From a virus: a DNA stretch of 60,235 nt. The notes under the pieces are model-generated. The model searched no databases, was not told the origin of the DNA, and was given only the letters and a program-made list of their open reading frames with translations. Location of the stretch: the IMG/VR virus record IMGVR_UViG_3300045007_000064, positions 1-60,235 of that record, one strand, 5' to 3'. Below, in pieces: positions 26,243 through 33,711 of this stretch. The number at the start of each line of letters is the position of its first letter. Positions within the stretch are counted from its first letter, which is position 1. Position numbers and translations under genes: made by a program.

Positions 26243-26514
26243 GGGTCCCACCGCACCGTTCCGATGTGGAAGCCGCCCGCACCGCGCGGGCACTTGTAAA
26301 TCTGCCACATCTTTCCTTCACGACCCATTCTACCACCAGCAATGCGAGTGGCCTCTTCCCGCTCCGGGAACAGCGTCTTCGGCTCCCCATCCCGCGAGGT
26401 GCATCCGCACACCGCCCGCACCGGATGCCGCTTGCGCGCCTTCTTCGGCACCTTCTTCGACTCCGGCACCGGCCCGCGCTTACGCCGCTTGCTCTCCCGC
26501 GACTTACGATTCAC
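26200..26514 (-). CDS. Basic protein with single CxC
   Basis: 104 residues from GTG 26514 (MNRKSRESKRRKRGPVPESK), coupled to the upstream stop. The first 40 residues are highly basic and probably bind nucleic acid; then VCGCTSRDG and a Trp-rich C-terminal domain (MWQIYKCPRGAGGFHIGTVR). Unknown function. Confidence 0.65.
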   Translation of the reverse strand: MNRKSRESKRRKRGPVPESKKVPKKARKRHPVRAVCGCTSRDGEPKTLFPEREEATRIAGGRMGREGKMWQIYKCPRGAGGFHIGTVRWDPWNSSESPSREAES

Positions 26515-26747
26515 AGCCACTCGTACCACTTCCCCTCATGCTCTAGCCGTTCGATACCTGCAAGAAGGCTACCCGCGTCTTTCACGATCCGGTAGTTCCT
26601 CACACGCGCCGCCCTCTGATACCTCATGCAGTCACAGTTTTTGCCGTAGCAGACCTTCTGCCCTCGGACCGGCACGAAGTCCGATCTTAGTGACTGATGG
26701 TCGTCATCACTGTGTCCGCACAAGCATAGGGTATACACCCGAGGCAT
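26511..26747 (-). CDS. Zinc-knuckle protein (CxCGH type)
   Basis: 78 residues from ATG 26747 (MPRVYTLCLCGHSDDDHQSL). CLCGHSDDDH with a later CYGKNCDC resembles a small phage family also seen in the next gene. Basic C-terminus. Role unknown. Confidence 0.65.
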   Translation of the reverse strand: MPRVYTLCLCGHSDDDHQSLRSDFVPVRGQKVCYGKNCDCMRYQRAARVRNYRIVKDAGSLLAGIERLEHEGKWYEWL

Positions 26748-26748
26748 G

Positions 26749-27267
26749 TCAACCGCCTGCCACCATCTGACGGATAGCCTCGCGGCACTCCGCGCAGTGC
26801 AGACGGTTGTCCGGCGTAGAGCGGAACGCCTCGCCACCGCGCTCATTGTACGCGATAGGAATCAGGCGACCGGCTTCCTCCGGAGGACGCTTGCAGTAGA
26901 AGCACCGGATGCCCTCACGCCACTCAGGCTTCAGCCCGCGCGCCATGGAAGACGCGAGACCCTTGGCGAGTGCGTGATCGTGGTCCGGTCCCGTCGTCTT
27001 CTGGATGAACGAGCGGATGTTCGGCATGGTCAGCACCCACTTGAACTCTCCGCACGAGCACGGTACCTTTCCGCTCTGACAGCCAACCTCTCCGATTCCG
27101 AGCGTGTCCACCGGGCGCTCCTCGCCCGACAGATCGAAGTGCGACCCTGCCGAGTGACCACACACGCACACCCGCTGATCCCGGCGAGTCCCCGCCTTCT
27201 TCTTCGTCACATAACGGTCCACGTCGGCCTGCGTGATACCCAGGATCGGATCGATGATTTCAGACAC
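26749..27267 (-). CDS. Zinc-knuckle protein (CVCGH type) with HNH-like tail
   Basis: 172 residues, GTG start after AAGGAGACCAAAA. N-terminal CVCGHSAGSHF (about 34-44) and CQSGKVPCSCGEF (about 63-75) match a common actinophage family, shared with the gene just downstream. C-terminal part has CFYCKRP near 122 and NRLHCAECREA near 154, a zinc frame like that of HNH endonucleases, but without the clear catalytic HH. First gene after the AT-rich region. Confidence 0.65.
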   Translation of the reverse strand: MSEIIDPILGITQADVDRYVTKKKAGTRRDQRVCVCGHSAGSHFDLSGEERPVDTLGIGEVGCQSGKVPCSCGEFKWVLTMPNIRSFIQKTTGPDHDHALAKGLASSMARGLKPEWREGIRCFYCKRPPEEAGRLIPIAYNERGGEAFRSTPDNRLHCAECREAIRQMVAGG

Positions 27268-27599
27268 TTTTGGTCTCCTTGTAGTGTATATTGGCTTCCA
27301 CTAATCGACTATGCCTACTGAACTTTCCTAGAGCAGCCCCAGAAAGTACTTGGCATATACCTATTTATAGGGTAAGAAGAAAAAATATGCGTTCTACCAA
27401 ACCCCTGTGAGCATAGTGTATTAGTGTATAGTTAATAGTTATATTAGTAAGTCTTACACCAGTTTTCCTCAAAAAGTCAACTGACTATTCCTCACTATGC
27501 GTCCACTGTACCACCACTGTCTGACTATTTCCTGATAGTTATAGTCATAGTCATAGTCGATAGAGAAATTAGTTATAGTCGTACATAGACAATAGTCTC
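27268..27599. other. AT-rich, repeat-bearing intergenic region
   Basis: 332 bp, far richer in A+T than the rest. It contains repeated ATAGTC/GACTAT units (a cluster of four ATAGTC between about 27540 and 27596 plus GACTAT near 27484 and 27522), many short TATA and TAAT strings and several possible -10 boxes, e.g. TTGACT-18-TAAGAC near 27455-27484 on the minus strand. No gene seen. It could be an origin, a regulatory hub, or a binding region for the Lsr2-like protein. Confidence 0.6.
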
Positions 27600-27944
27600 T
27601 CAGCCCTCAGATTCAGACCGTTTGTCAAGTCCCAGAGCACCCTCGAAGACCCGCCCCACGAGCGTTTGCCATAGCGCATACAGGGCCGCAAAACCCGCCA
27701 GGAACCAGTTATACATCGCCAGGTTCAGCAGCACTGACAGGTACGCCACGAGCGCATCCGACGCCGACGACCCGCTCGGCTCCAGTATCAGCCACACCAG
27801 CCCGTACAGCACGGCAAAGCCCACACCAGAAACGAAGGTCACGACCATTGCCCCGACCACCAGACGCTCCGCAAAACGAGCTTTTCGGCCCGCCGCCTCC
27901 GCCCCTGCACGGAAGGTACGCCTGTCCTGGTCACTCAGTGGCAT
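27600..27944 (-). CDS. Membrane protein
   Basis: 114 residues from ATG 27944 (MPLSDQDRRTFRAGAEAAGR). Spans at about 28-52, 60-80 and possibly 80-98, then a cytoplasmic acidic tail ending KRSESEG. Last gene before the AT-rich region. Confidence 0.7.
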   Translation of the reverse strand: MPLSDQDRRTFRAGAEAAGRKARFAERLVVGAMVVTFVSGVGFAVLYGLVWLILEPSGSSASDALVAYLSVLLNLAMYNWFLAGFAALYALWQTLVGRVFEGALGLDKRSESEG

Positions 27945-28239
27945 AGAAGCCGCCCTCCAGCGTCCAGGTGCCCAGCCAGTCCATGTCTGGCCAGCCGGAA
28001 GGAAGCTCACCGTTGTAGCGGGAGAAGCGCATGCAGTTCGCATCCACGACCTCCCGCAGGGCGGCGGCTACGGCCTCGAAGTCCTCCGAGTACGGCTCGC
28101 ACTTCACGAGAGAGTAGGAGAAGCGCACCGGACTCGCCCACGCCTCCACGACCAGCGTTCCCGGCTTCTCCCCCGCAGACCGGTCAAAATCCGAGAAGGT
28201 AAAGGGGGTCTCAGCGTTAGCCGAAGGCATGGAACTCAC
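27931..28239 (-). CDS. Hypothetical protein, paralogue of next gene
   Basis: 102 residues from GTG 28239 (MSSMPSANAETPFTFSDFDR), preceded by GGGAGAAGAAC. Ends with DWLGTWTLEGGFYATE. The body (LVVEAWASPVRFSYSLVKCE, helix, NCMRFSRYNGELP, then GTWT-GG-Y) matches the 28269-28544 gene in order and spacing, so the two are tandem paralogues. Confidence 0.7.
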   Translation of the reverse strand: MSSMPSANAETPFTFSDFDRSAGEKPGTLVVEAWASPVRFSYSLVKCEPYSEDFEAVAAALREVVDANCMRFSRYNGELPSGWPDMDWLGTWTLEGGFYATE

Positions 28240-28268
28240 CGTTCTTCTCCCAGGTCCCCTCCGGGGGG

Positions 28269-28544
28269 CTAAACTGCTGGAACATACCCACCTCCACGGG
28301 TCCAGGTGCCGATGACGGTTCGATCCGTCTCGTCCACCCCTTGCAGATTGAATCTCATAGCGGAAACCACCTCCTGCTCCTGACCGGAGATGTAGTTGGC
28401 GATAGCCTCCTCCACACCCCGGAACTCGAAGTGGAACTCGTAATCCTCCAGGGCTACCCACGCCCCGTTGTTGTCAGCGAACCACGGCTCCACGACCACA
28501 CGGGTTTTCCCCGCCACCACGGCCCCCACGGACATGTACTTCAC
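28269..28544 (-). CDS. Hypothetical protein, paralogue
   Basis: 91 residues (MKYMSVGAVVAGKTRVVVEP), GTG start overlapping the upstream TGA. Strand pair, helix VEEAIANYISGQEQEVVSAM, RFNLQG and GTWTRGGGYVPAV. Tandem paralogue of the gene at 27931. Function unknown. Confidence 0.7.
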   Translation of the reverse strand: MKYMSVGAVVAGKTRVVVEPWFADNNGAWVALEDYEFHFEFRGVEEAIANYISGQEQEVVSAMRFNLQGVDETDRTVIGTWTRGGGYVPAV

Positions 28545-28963
28545 GCCAACAACCCCTCATCCATCAGGCGGAGCTGCCGCTTGAACTCCCACAGAGCTTC
28601 CTTCCACGGGCGACCGCCATCCTGCGCACCCTGGAGCACACTGAGTGCCCAGACGAGGTTACGGTCCTGATCGAACGAGAGGCGGACGCCATACTCGTGA
28701 AGCTTTTCCACGAGGATGCTGCCGATACTCGGCTCCTCCCCCGTCAGCTCCCTCTCCACCATCGTCTCAAACGTCTCCGGCTCCAGGCGCTTGATGAGGT
28801 GTCCGACGATGCACACCGGCACAACCGGGGCGGGAGCGTTCGGCTCATCGGGAGAGTCCCCGTAGTCGAAGTAGACGCAATCCGCCACGGTGTCAGGCGC
28901 AGCCTCCACGATTTCTTCCAGCGCCGAGAGAACCGCAGCGCGGACTTCAGATGTCGAATCCAT
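28541..28963 (-). CDS. Hypothetical acidic helical protein
   Basis: 140 residues (MDSTSEVRAAVLSALEEIVE). All-helical, acidic, with a hydrophobic VVPVCIVGHLIKRL segment. Overlaps both neighbours. Not recognised. Confidence 0.7.
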   Translation of the reverse strand: MDSTSEVRAAVLSALEEIVEAAPDTVADCVYFDYGDSPDEPNAPAPVVPVCIVGHLIKRLEPETFETMVERELTGEEPSIGSILVEKLHEYGVRLSFDQDRNLVWALSVLQGAQDGGRPWKEALWEFKRQLRLMDEGLLA

Positions 28964-29291
28964 GAGGAAGTTCCTTTCCGATGATCTGGTGGACCGAGAA
29001 ATCCTTACGGCGAATCACTCGGAGATTGCTGGCCTCACGGGTCAGCCGAAGATCGCCCTCTCGACGCGCCTGCGCAAGAAGCTGGCTGTCTCGGGCGGTG
29101 GTCTGGAAGATGACCTTGACGGCCTCTTCATCCTCCGTTGCCGGGAAGTACGCCTCCGCCACGTAGGGCTGGTAGGTGTACAGGACGGTCCGGGTGCGGC
29201 CCATGTACCGCTGGTTCCGGATGATCGACCAGATAGCCGACACCTTCTCCCGGAACGACAAAGGCTCCGGAACCGTGTTGATCGTTGTCAT
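28947..29291 (-). CDS. Hypothetical protein
   Basis: 114 residues (MTTINTVPEPLSFREKVSAI). Tyr/Arg-rich; AIWSIIRNQRYMGRTRTVLY suggests DNA or membrane-surface binding. Leaderless first gene of the operon. Unknown. Confidence 0.7.
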   Translation of the reverse strand: MTTINTVPEPLSFREKVSAIWSIIRNQRYMGRTRTVLYTYQPYVAEAYFPATEDEEAVKVIFQTTARDSQLLAQARREGDLRLTREASNLRVIRRKDFSVHQIIGKELPHGFDI

Positions 29292-29297
29292 ACGACC

Positions 29298-29326
29298 AGC
29301 TTACAGGTTCCGGAGCCTCATGTCAA
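29298..29326 (-). promoter_or_regulatory. Leaderless-type promoter
   Basis: TTGACA, 17 bp, TAAGCT, then 6 bases to ATG 29291. Confidence 0.8.
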
Positions 29327-29329
29327 GCC

Positions 29330-29617
29330 TCAGATGTCTTCCCAGCGAGACCCGACCGGCTTCCGCTGGAGCTTATCACCTGGCTCGTCCAGCATCATCT
29401 CCGCTTCCGCCAGGGTGTCCACAGAGAAGGTCTTGTACTTCTGCCGCTTGTTCACCACGCGGTACTTGTACTCGACGGGATTGTCGTTGAGGATATCCTC
29501 AATGGCCCCGAGGGTCATCGCCGGATCGTCGTAGTAGCTTCCGCGATGATCTACACCCGTTCCGTCTTCGATTGCCAGACGGATAGCGGCGATTACTTCA
29601 CTCGGATTCTTCGACAC
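29330..29617 (-). CDS. Hypothetical protein
   Basis: 95 residues from GTG 29617 (MSKNPSEVIAAIRLAIEDGT), overlapping the upstream gene by 20 bases and preceded by GGAGAGAGTGG. Alpha/beta with AEAEMMLDEPGDKL. Unknown. Confidence 0.65.
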   Translation of the reverse strand: MSKNPSEVIAAIRLAIEDGTGVDHRGSYYDDPAMTLGAIEDILNDNPVEYKYRVVNKRQKYKTFSVDTLAEAEMMLDEPGDKLQRKPVGSRWEDI

Positions 29618-29846
29618 GATTCCACTCTCTCCATCGTCCGACGAGGGTAGACACCCCCATGGCTCCCCGCTTGTACACGACAACGGCGCGAGCCTGCGGG
29701 ATTTCCGCACGCACCTGATCTACGGTCTCCAGCCCGTCATCGAGGGGGAAGATCGCGTAGTGCTGGAAGTTGTCTCCCGCCCACACCTGGGCGTAGTACC
29801 CGACGTGATCCTCGGGCGACCACAGCTTCTCTTCATGTGCACTCAT
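29598..29846 (-). CDS. Hypothetical protein
   Basis: 82 residues from ATG 29846 (MSAHEEKLWSPEDHVGYYAQ), fixed by TAGGGT six bases upstream. Alpha/beta. Not recognised. Confidence 0.65.
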   Translation of the reverse strand: MSAHEEKLWSPEDHVGYYAQVWAGDNFQHYAIFPLDDGLETVDQVRAEIPQARAVVVYKRGAMGVSTLVGRWREWNRVEESE

Positions 29847-29852
29847 AGCCAC

Positions 29853-29881
29853 ACCCTATCACACCTCGGCGTCCGAAGCAA
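29853..29881 (-). promoter_or_regulatory. Leaderless-type promoter
   Basis: TTGCTT, 17 bp, TAGGGT, then 6 bases to ATG 29846; in the end of the next gene. Confidence 0.6.
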
Positions 29882-30527
29882 CCGACCGGCGCGCATTCGC
29901 AGCAGCACGCAGAGCGGCGCGCATCGCGTTCACCTTGTAGGGCGACCAGTCCCGGAGCACTGCTTCCTGGTCATCGTGGTAAGTGTTCATCGCGGCGAGC
30001 ACCTCCGCGTCGGACGGTTCGCCCTGCTCGCGGTCGCTCTCAGCCGAACCCCGAGGGGATGAAACCCCGTGATGGAACCCCTCCGCGTATCCGGCTTCGT
30101 AGTCGTCGGACGGTTCGCCCTGCGGCTCGGGTCCGAGAGGACGAGAAGTGGCCACGTTGAAGTCGGATGATGATCGCTCGGACGCACCGATCCGCTTCGC
30201 AATGTCCATGAGCGGTTCGCCCTGCGGCTCCGATGCCTCGGAACGACGGAGAGCCGCGGCGAGGCGCATCACCATCCCGACAGGCGAGTCAGCCGACCAC
30301 GACCCCTTCTGATCCCAGGAATCGATCAGCGCGTCGGCTTCTTCGAGCAGTTCCTGCGCGTCGGACGGTTCGAACTCAGCCCCCTCAAGCTGCTCAGCGC
30401 GCTCGCTAAGCCACGAGACCGGAATCGCGCTCGCTACATGCCCGTAGTTGTCTAGCGGGTAGTAGACCTTCGGCCCCTCGATCACCGCCTCACGCAATGC
30501 ATCGGCCAAAGTCTTGTCACTCATCAT
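29859..30527 (-). CDS. Repeat-containing hypothetical protein
   Basis: 222 residues (MMSDKTLADALREAVIEGPK). A helical N-terminal domain, then four spaced copies of a PxGEPSD-type string (FEPSDAQE, PQGEPLMD, PQGEPSDD, EQGEPSDAE) that mark linker repeats, then a helical C-terminus. The repeats are also visible as near-identical DNA. Function unknown. Confidence 0.7.
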   Translation of the reverse strand: MMSDKTLADALREAVIEGPKVYYPLDNYGHVASAIPVSWLSERAEQLEGAEFEPSDAQELLEEADALIDSWDQKGSWSADSPVGMVMRLAAALRRSEASEPQGEPLMDIAKRIGASERSSSDFNVATSRPLGPEPQGEPSDDYEAGYAEGFHHGVSSPRGSAESDREQGEPSDAEVLAAMNTYHDDQEAVLRDWSPYKVNAMRAALRAAANARRSVASDAEV

Positions 30528-30738
30528 CGTCTCTTAGGTCCTTGCCACGGGCCTCAGCCTCCCGCTCACGTCGCCGCCGCAGGAGCACTAGCACGCCCTG
30601 CTCTGCCATCGGCATACCGGAGAAGTTCTCGATACCAATCAGGGTACCCGCCAGCATGTCCAGAAGCTCGCTCCGGGTCGGGTCGAGGTCCGCATACATC
30701 CTACGGATTTCTGCCTGACGCGCGGTCAACTTAGTCAC
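30517..30738 (-). CDS. Hypothetical helical protein
   Basis: 73 residues from GTG 30738 (MTKLTARQAEIRRMYADLDP), overlapping the upstream stop. Ends in a basic/acidic helix (LLRRRREREAEARGKDLRDD). Not recognised. Confidence 0.65.
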   Translation of the reverse strand: MTKLTARQAEIRRMYADLDPTRSELLDMLAGTLIGIENFSGMPMAEQGVLVLLRRRREREAEARGKDLRDDDE

Positions 30739-31072
30739 GAGACTTCTCCTCTTCTGCCAGTTTCCGGATGATCGGAATGGCCTTCTTGACTTGCTTCTTG
30801 GTCCAACCGTGACGTTTACGGTTCTCCTCGTTCCCCCGTTCAAGCTGTTCGAGGAAGTCGGCGTAGTCGCCGCGGACGTGTGCCTCCTGGAGGACGGGAT
30901 TGAACGGATGGGATTGGAGATAGCTCGCGTATGAATACAGCGCCCCTCGCGCAGCCTCCCACTTCTTCCACGCCTCGTCGTCCGATCCCGCTGGCATGGC
31001 GCGATCCATGAGAGAGGCCGCAGCGTAGACGATTCCCGCGGCCTGACGGTACTCACTCTTGTAGTTCGTCAC
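30731..31072 (-). CDS. Hypothetical protein
   Basis: 113 residues from GTG 31072 (MTNYKSEYRQAAGIVYAAAS), coupled to the upstream TGA. Helical bundle; Lys-rich C-terminus (KKQVKKAIPIIRKLAEEEKS). Not recognised. Confidence 0.65.
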   Translation of the reverse strand: MTNYKSEYRQAAGIVYAAASLMDRAMPAGSDDEAWKKWEAARGALYSYASYLQSHPFNPVLQEAHVRGDYADFLEQLERGNEENRKRHGWTKKQVKKAIPIIRKLAEEEKSRD

Positions 31073-31260
31073 TCTTCCCACTCTCCTGTCTCGGGGTTAC
31101 GGAAGTAGACGACGGCATCTCGTCCGTTCTCCACCTCGCGCACGAAATAGTCCAGAGCCGCCTCCGCATCCGCGAAGGTCTGTCGGACCGGAGCGGTCTG
31201 GCCTATCGGACTGTAGAAAGGCATGGTGCTCTCCACCATGAACGGTCGCCGGAAGCTCAC
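31069..31260 (-). CDS. Hypothetical small protein
   Basis: 63 residues (MSFRRPFMVESTMPFYSPIG), GTG start coupled to the upstream TGA. Short alpha/beta with ADAEAALDYFVREVENGR. Unknown. Confidence 0.6.
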   Translation of the reverse strand: MSFRRPFMVESTMPFYSPIGQTAPVRQTFADAEAALDYFVREVENGRDAVVYFRNPETGEWEE

Positions 31261-31436
31261 TCGTACGCCCCCAAGTCCTGGATGAAGCCGGGACGGGGGT
31301 CAAGCTCCGTACCCGGTCTGCGAGTCGCTGACCGTACAGGAATGCTCCCAGCGGGAGCGTCTGCGTACCCGACGTACGGAAGCGGATCGAGCTTCAGCGT
31401 GCGGACACTCTTCGGTCGTCCATCGTTACGAGACAT
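31257..31436 (-). CDS. Hypothetical basic protein
   Basis: 59 residues from ATG 31436 (MSRNDGRPKSVRTLKLDPLP), overlapping the upstream gene by 11 bases. Pro/Arg-rich, probably unstructured. Confidence 0.6.
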   Translation of the reverse strand: MSRNDGRPKSVRTLKLDPLPYVGYADAPAGSIPVRSATRRPGTELDPRPGFIQDLGAYE

Positions 31437-31623
31437 TGAACATCTCCCGCAGCTTGGCGTCCTGAAGCTCGTCACGGGCGGTCTGCAAGAGACCTTCGAT
31501 CACGACCATGCGGAGGATGCTACTCTCTCCCGCGGTATTCCGAGCGGCCAGCGCCTGTCTCTCCAGGAACTCGACAGCCCCTTTCGAGGCGAGGATGGCC
31601 TTCTGGCCTGTCGTCACATGCAT
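31426..31623 (-). CDS. Hypothetical helical protein
   Basis: 65 residues (MHVTTGQKAILASKGAVEFL), helical throughout. Lies 9 bases after the upstream stop. Unknown. Confidence 0.65.
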   Translation of the reverse strand: MHVTTGQKAILASKGAVEFLERQALAARNTAGESSILRMVVIEGLLQTARDELQDAKLREMFNVS

Positions 31624-31631
31624 GACGCCTC

Positions 31632-31862
31632 CTATTCCGCGTACTCGATGGTCAGCCCCTGAGTCGCGTCATCGATCACGTAGACCTGAGGGCGACTCTT
31701 GACCTGAAGGGCCACCGCAACCCCCTCCACGAGGATGTACTCCAGGGTCCCGGCGAGCGTCACCTTCGACTTGTAGTTGGTCTCAGCCATCGTGACGACG
31801 ACAGGCTTCCCCACGAGGGAGAGCAGGACATCGGAGGTCAGGTCCAGTACGTTTTTCTTCAT
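31632..31862 (-). CDS. Sm-like or small barrel protein
   Basis: 76 residues (MKKNVLDLTSDVLLSLVGKP). Pattern LVGKPVVVTM, then KSKVTLAGTLEYILVEG and VYVIDDAT resembles the Sm/LSm-type or SH3-like barrel (strand-turn order with a G at the bend). Fold-level guess only. Leaderless first gene of the small-gene operon. Confidence 0.55.
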   Translation of the reverse strand: MKKNVLDLTSDVLLSLVGKPVVVTMAETNYKSKVTLAGTLEYILVEGVAVALQVKSRPQVYVIDDATQGLTIEYAE

Positions 31863-31868
31863 GATCCC

Positions 31869-31897
31869 AGCCTACCCTATCGCCGCGCTGAGCGCAA
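31869..31897 (-). promoter_or_regulatory. Leaderless-type promoter
   Basis: TTGCGC, 17 bp, TAGGCT, then 6 bases to ATG 31862. Confidence 0.75.
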
Positions 31898-31955
31898 GTA
31901 GCGCTCGGTGCTCTGTTCGTATCCCATGCGAGGACGCCACAGCGCTCTTAGCCAC
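31872..31955 (-). CDS. Possible 27-residue ORF
   Basis: GTG 31955 overlaps the upstream stop; MAKSAVASSHGIRTEHRALL then ALSAAIG. Overlaps a promoter. Weak support. Confidence 0.3.
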   Translation of the reverse strand: MAKSAVASSHGIRTEHRALLALSAAIG

Positions 31956-32262
31956 GGGGGTCCTCTTTCTCGCGAGCTTCCTGGTACTTCACGTGCATGT
32001 CACCTCGTACCCCATTCAGGTCGAGGATTTGGTCGTAGATGTTGTCGGCGCGATTCACCATACCCAGCCGAAGCGAGGCATCTCGCTCATCCATGAGCTT
32101 GCCGATCTGCTTGTCCAGCTCCTTCACGACGAAGGCGTACTTCTCGGACTTCGGCGTCTTGGTGACCTTCTTCAGCTCAGGCCACATCTGAAGGAACGTG
32201 TACTGATCCAGGTCCAGCCACTCGTTGAGGACGTTGAAGACCGCTTCCTGTCGCTTGTTCAT
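31948..32262 (-). CDS. Hypothetical helical protein
   Basis: 104 residues (MNKRQEAVFNVLNEWLDLDQ), long charged helices (KKVTKTPKSEKYAFVVKELD). Leaderless. Not recognised. Confidence 0.7.
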   Translation of the reverse strand: MNKRQEAVFNVLNEWLDLDQYTFLQMWPELKKVTKTPKSEKYAFVVKELDKQIGKLMDERDASLRLGMVNRADNIYDQILDLNGVRGDMHVKYQEAREKEDPRG

Positions 32263-32268
32263 ATCCTC

Positions 32269-32297
32269 AGCTTACCGTATTCAGAACGGAAGCGCAA
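32269..32297 (-). promoter_or_regulatory. Leaderless-type promoter
   Basis: TTGCGC, 17 bp, TAAGCT, then 6 bases to ATG 32262. Confidence 0.75.
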
Positions 32298-32421
32298 GCA
32301 GCAGGGAGGTGATAGCTCCCAGGAAGCCACCGGCCCCGCCCGCCACGAGCGCGGGGCGCTGGCGGCGGTCGATGAGGTAGGTGACCCCGTAGGCCAGGAG
32401 GGCGAGGGGGATGGCGATCAT
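32281..32421 (-). CDS. 46-residue two-span membrane protein
   Basis: ATG 32421 overlaps the upstream TGA. Spans 2-17 and 27-45 around a DRRQRP turn (MIAIPLALLAYGVTYLIDRR). Ends the operon of the six-member membrane family. Confidence 0.65.
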   Translation of the reverse strand: MIAIPLALLAYGVTYLIDRRQRPALVAGGAGGFLGAITSLLLALPF

Positions 32422-32729
32422 CTGTTGCTCCAGTCGTTCTCTTCGCGGATGAGTCTCCACACAGCGCGGAGTCCGACGACGGCTCCCACTATACCCCATC
32501 CGACACCAACAATCAAGAAGTTGGTGACCATGAAGGTGAAGCCCTCCGCCGCCTTCCCGTCTGCCGTCACAAGATCGAAGACATATCCCGACACCGCAGC
32601 GATGATGAACCACGCGAACGAAGCCACGGCAGGAATGATCATCGGCAACGCGAACTTACCGATGACCAGATTCCCGAACAGGTGGCTGCTGGATTCGTGA
32701 TGGATGAATCCCCGAGGCTTAATATCCAT
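32418..32729 (-). CDS. Membrane protein, MEKPxxFIH family, member 1
   Basis: 103 residues (MDIKPRGFIHHESSSHLFGN). Starts with the family signature M-D/E-x-K-P-R-x-F-I-H, then LVIGKFALPM, then two spans (about 31-52 and 66-88) and a short charged C-terminus. One of six tandem paralogues (32418-34332). Coupled to the next gene upstream. Unknown function. Confidence 0.7.
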   Translation of the reverse strand: MDIKPRGFIHHESSSHLFGNLVIGKFALPMIIPAVASFAWFIIAAVSGYVFDLVTADGKAAEGFTFMVTNFLIVGVGWGIVGAVVGLRAVWRLIREENDWSNR

Positions 32730-33033
32730 CGTAGTTATTCTCTTCGTTCGCGTTCTTGATGTCATCGATCATCCAGGACACGAGGGCGATCAGACCGGCG
32801 AGTGCAGAGACACCCACGAGGCCCAGAAAAGGCCACCCGACCAGTCCCCACCAGTTCGAGTCACCCGTCACGGCGTACATGGCCCCGGAGGCGATGATGA
32901 GCAGCAGGAAGATGAGGCCCACGAGGGCGATGAGCACGCGCGTCGGCATGACGAACTTGCCGATGGCGAACACCCCGGCTTCGTCATACTCTCTGGTCTG
33001 ACGGAAGTGGATGTAGGGGTAGGGCTTGTCCAC
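32719..33033 (-). CDS. Membrane protein, MEKPxxFIH family, member 2
   Basis: 104 residues, GTG start sharing a base with the upstream TAG (MDKPYPYIHFRQTREYDEAG). Signature is altered to KPYPYIH but keeps VFAIGKFVMP before two spans (about 32-55 and 66-89). Tandem paralogue. Confidence 0.7.
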   Translation of the reverse strand: MDKPYPYIHFRQTREYDEAGVFAIGKFVMPTRVLIALVGLIFLLLIIASGAMYAVTGDSNWWGLVGWPFLGLVGVSALAGLIALVSWMIDDIKNANEENNYDGY

Positions 33034-33374
33034 TAGCGAACCTCCGGTCCGTTGATCTTGATTTCTCCGGCGATGTATGAGAAGAACCACACCACGAACC
33101 GGAGAATGAGGATGGTGAAGTAGAAGGCGAGAAGGCCCAGCAACGACCAGGCGGGCCACCACACAGTGCCGCCCGAGAAGAGAGCCAGGAGGACCTGGAG
33201 AATGGCCATGATCCCGACGTAGACAAAAACCAGAACCGCCACCGCCTCAGCACTGATCTGGAACCGACCCATGTGGTAGTACGTCTTGTAGATTTCATGG
33301 CGCTGGTAGGGGTAGTCATGCATCCGACCGGTACCTACACGACTCTTGTGGAAGAATCCCTTGGGCTTTTCCAT
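33033..33374 (-). CDS. Membrane protein, MEKPxxFIH family, member 3
   Basis: 113 residues (MEKPKGFFHKSRVGTGRMHD). Signature KPKGFFH, a longer loop with MGRFQISAEA, then two spans (about 44-66 and 74-98). Tandem paralogue. Confidence 0.7.
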   Translation of the reverse strand: MEKPKGFFHKSRVGTGRMHDYPYQRHEIYKTYYHMGRFQISAEAVAVLVFVYVGIMAILQVLLALFSGGTVWWPAWSLLGLLAFYFTILILRFVVWFFSYIAGEIKINGPEVR

Positions 33375-33676
33375 CAGTAGTTGCCTCCTTCGATCTGACG
33401 CTTCGCCTTCAGGATGTCATCCCTGAACTTGATCGCGATAGCCGCGAACAGCCAGAAGACGAAGAACAGACCGATCAACCCGAGGGGCACACCCGCCGCA
33501 AACAGGAAGGCGACGTTCTGCGTGGCGAATGCTGTGATGACCAGCAGGGCCGTCACGATGAGGAACGTGTTGATGATGATGTAGACGGGGATGACCGCCC
33601 GACCGACCATCAGCACCCCGAAGGCGCTGAAGGTTCGGGTCTTGGTGACCTCGATGAACTTGCGTGGCTTTTCCAT
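33374..33676 (-). CDS. Membrane protein, MEKPxxFIH family, member 4
   Basis: 100 residues (MEKPRKFIEVTKTRTFSAFG). Signature KPRKFIE, LMVGRAVIP, two spans (about 28-50 and 58-82) and a basic tail. Leaderless promoter of its own, so members 1-4 can be transcribed separately from 5 and 6. Confidence 0.7.
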   Translation of the reverse strand: MEKPRKFIEVTKTRTFSAFGVLMVGRAVIPVYIIINTFLIVTALLVITAFATQNVAFLFAAGVPLGLIGLFFVFWLFAAIAIKFRDDILKAKRQIEGGNY

Positions 33677-33682
33677 GGTCTC

Positions 33683-33711
33683 AGCCTATCAGTATCCGTC
33701 TCGGATGTCAA
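33683..33711 (-). promoter_or_regulatory. Leaderless-type promoter within the array
   Basis: TTGACA, 17 bp, TAGGCT, then 6 bases to ATG 33676. Confidence 0.8.

Noticed and set aside
26717-26752. TTGACA-18-TATGCT inside the 26511-26747 gene
   Set aside because: The -10 is within codons and no start codon with a suitable frame follows; probably chance.
28305-28325. GGTTCGATCC string resembling a tRNA T-loop
   Set aside because: It lies inside a well-supported gene and no acceptor, D-arm or anticodon stem can be drawn around it. I found no tRNA in the window by eye, but a covariance search would be decisive.
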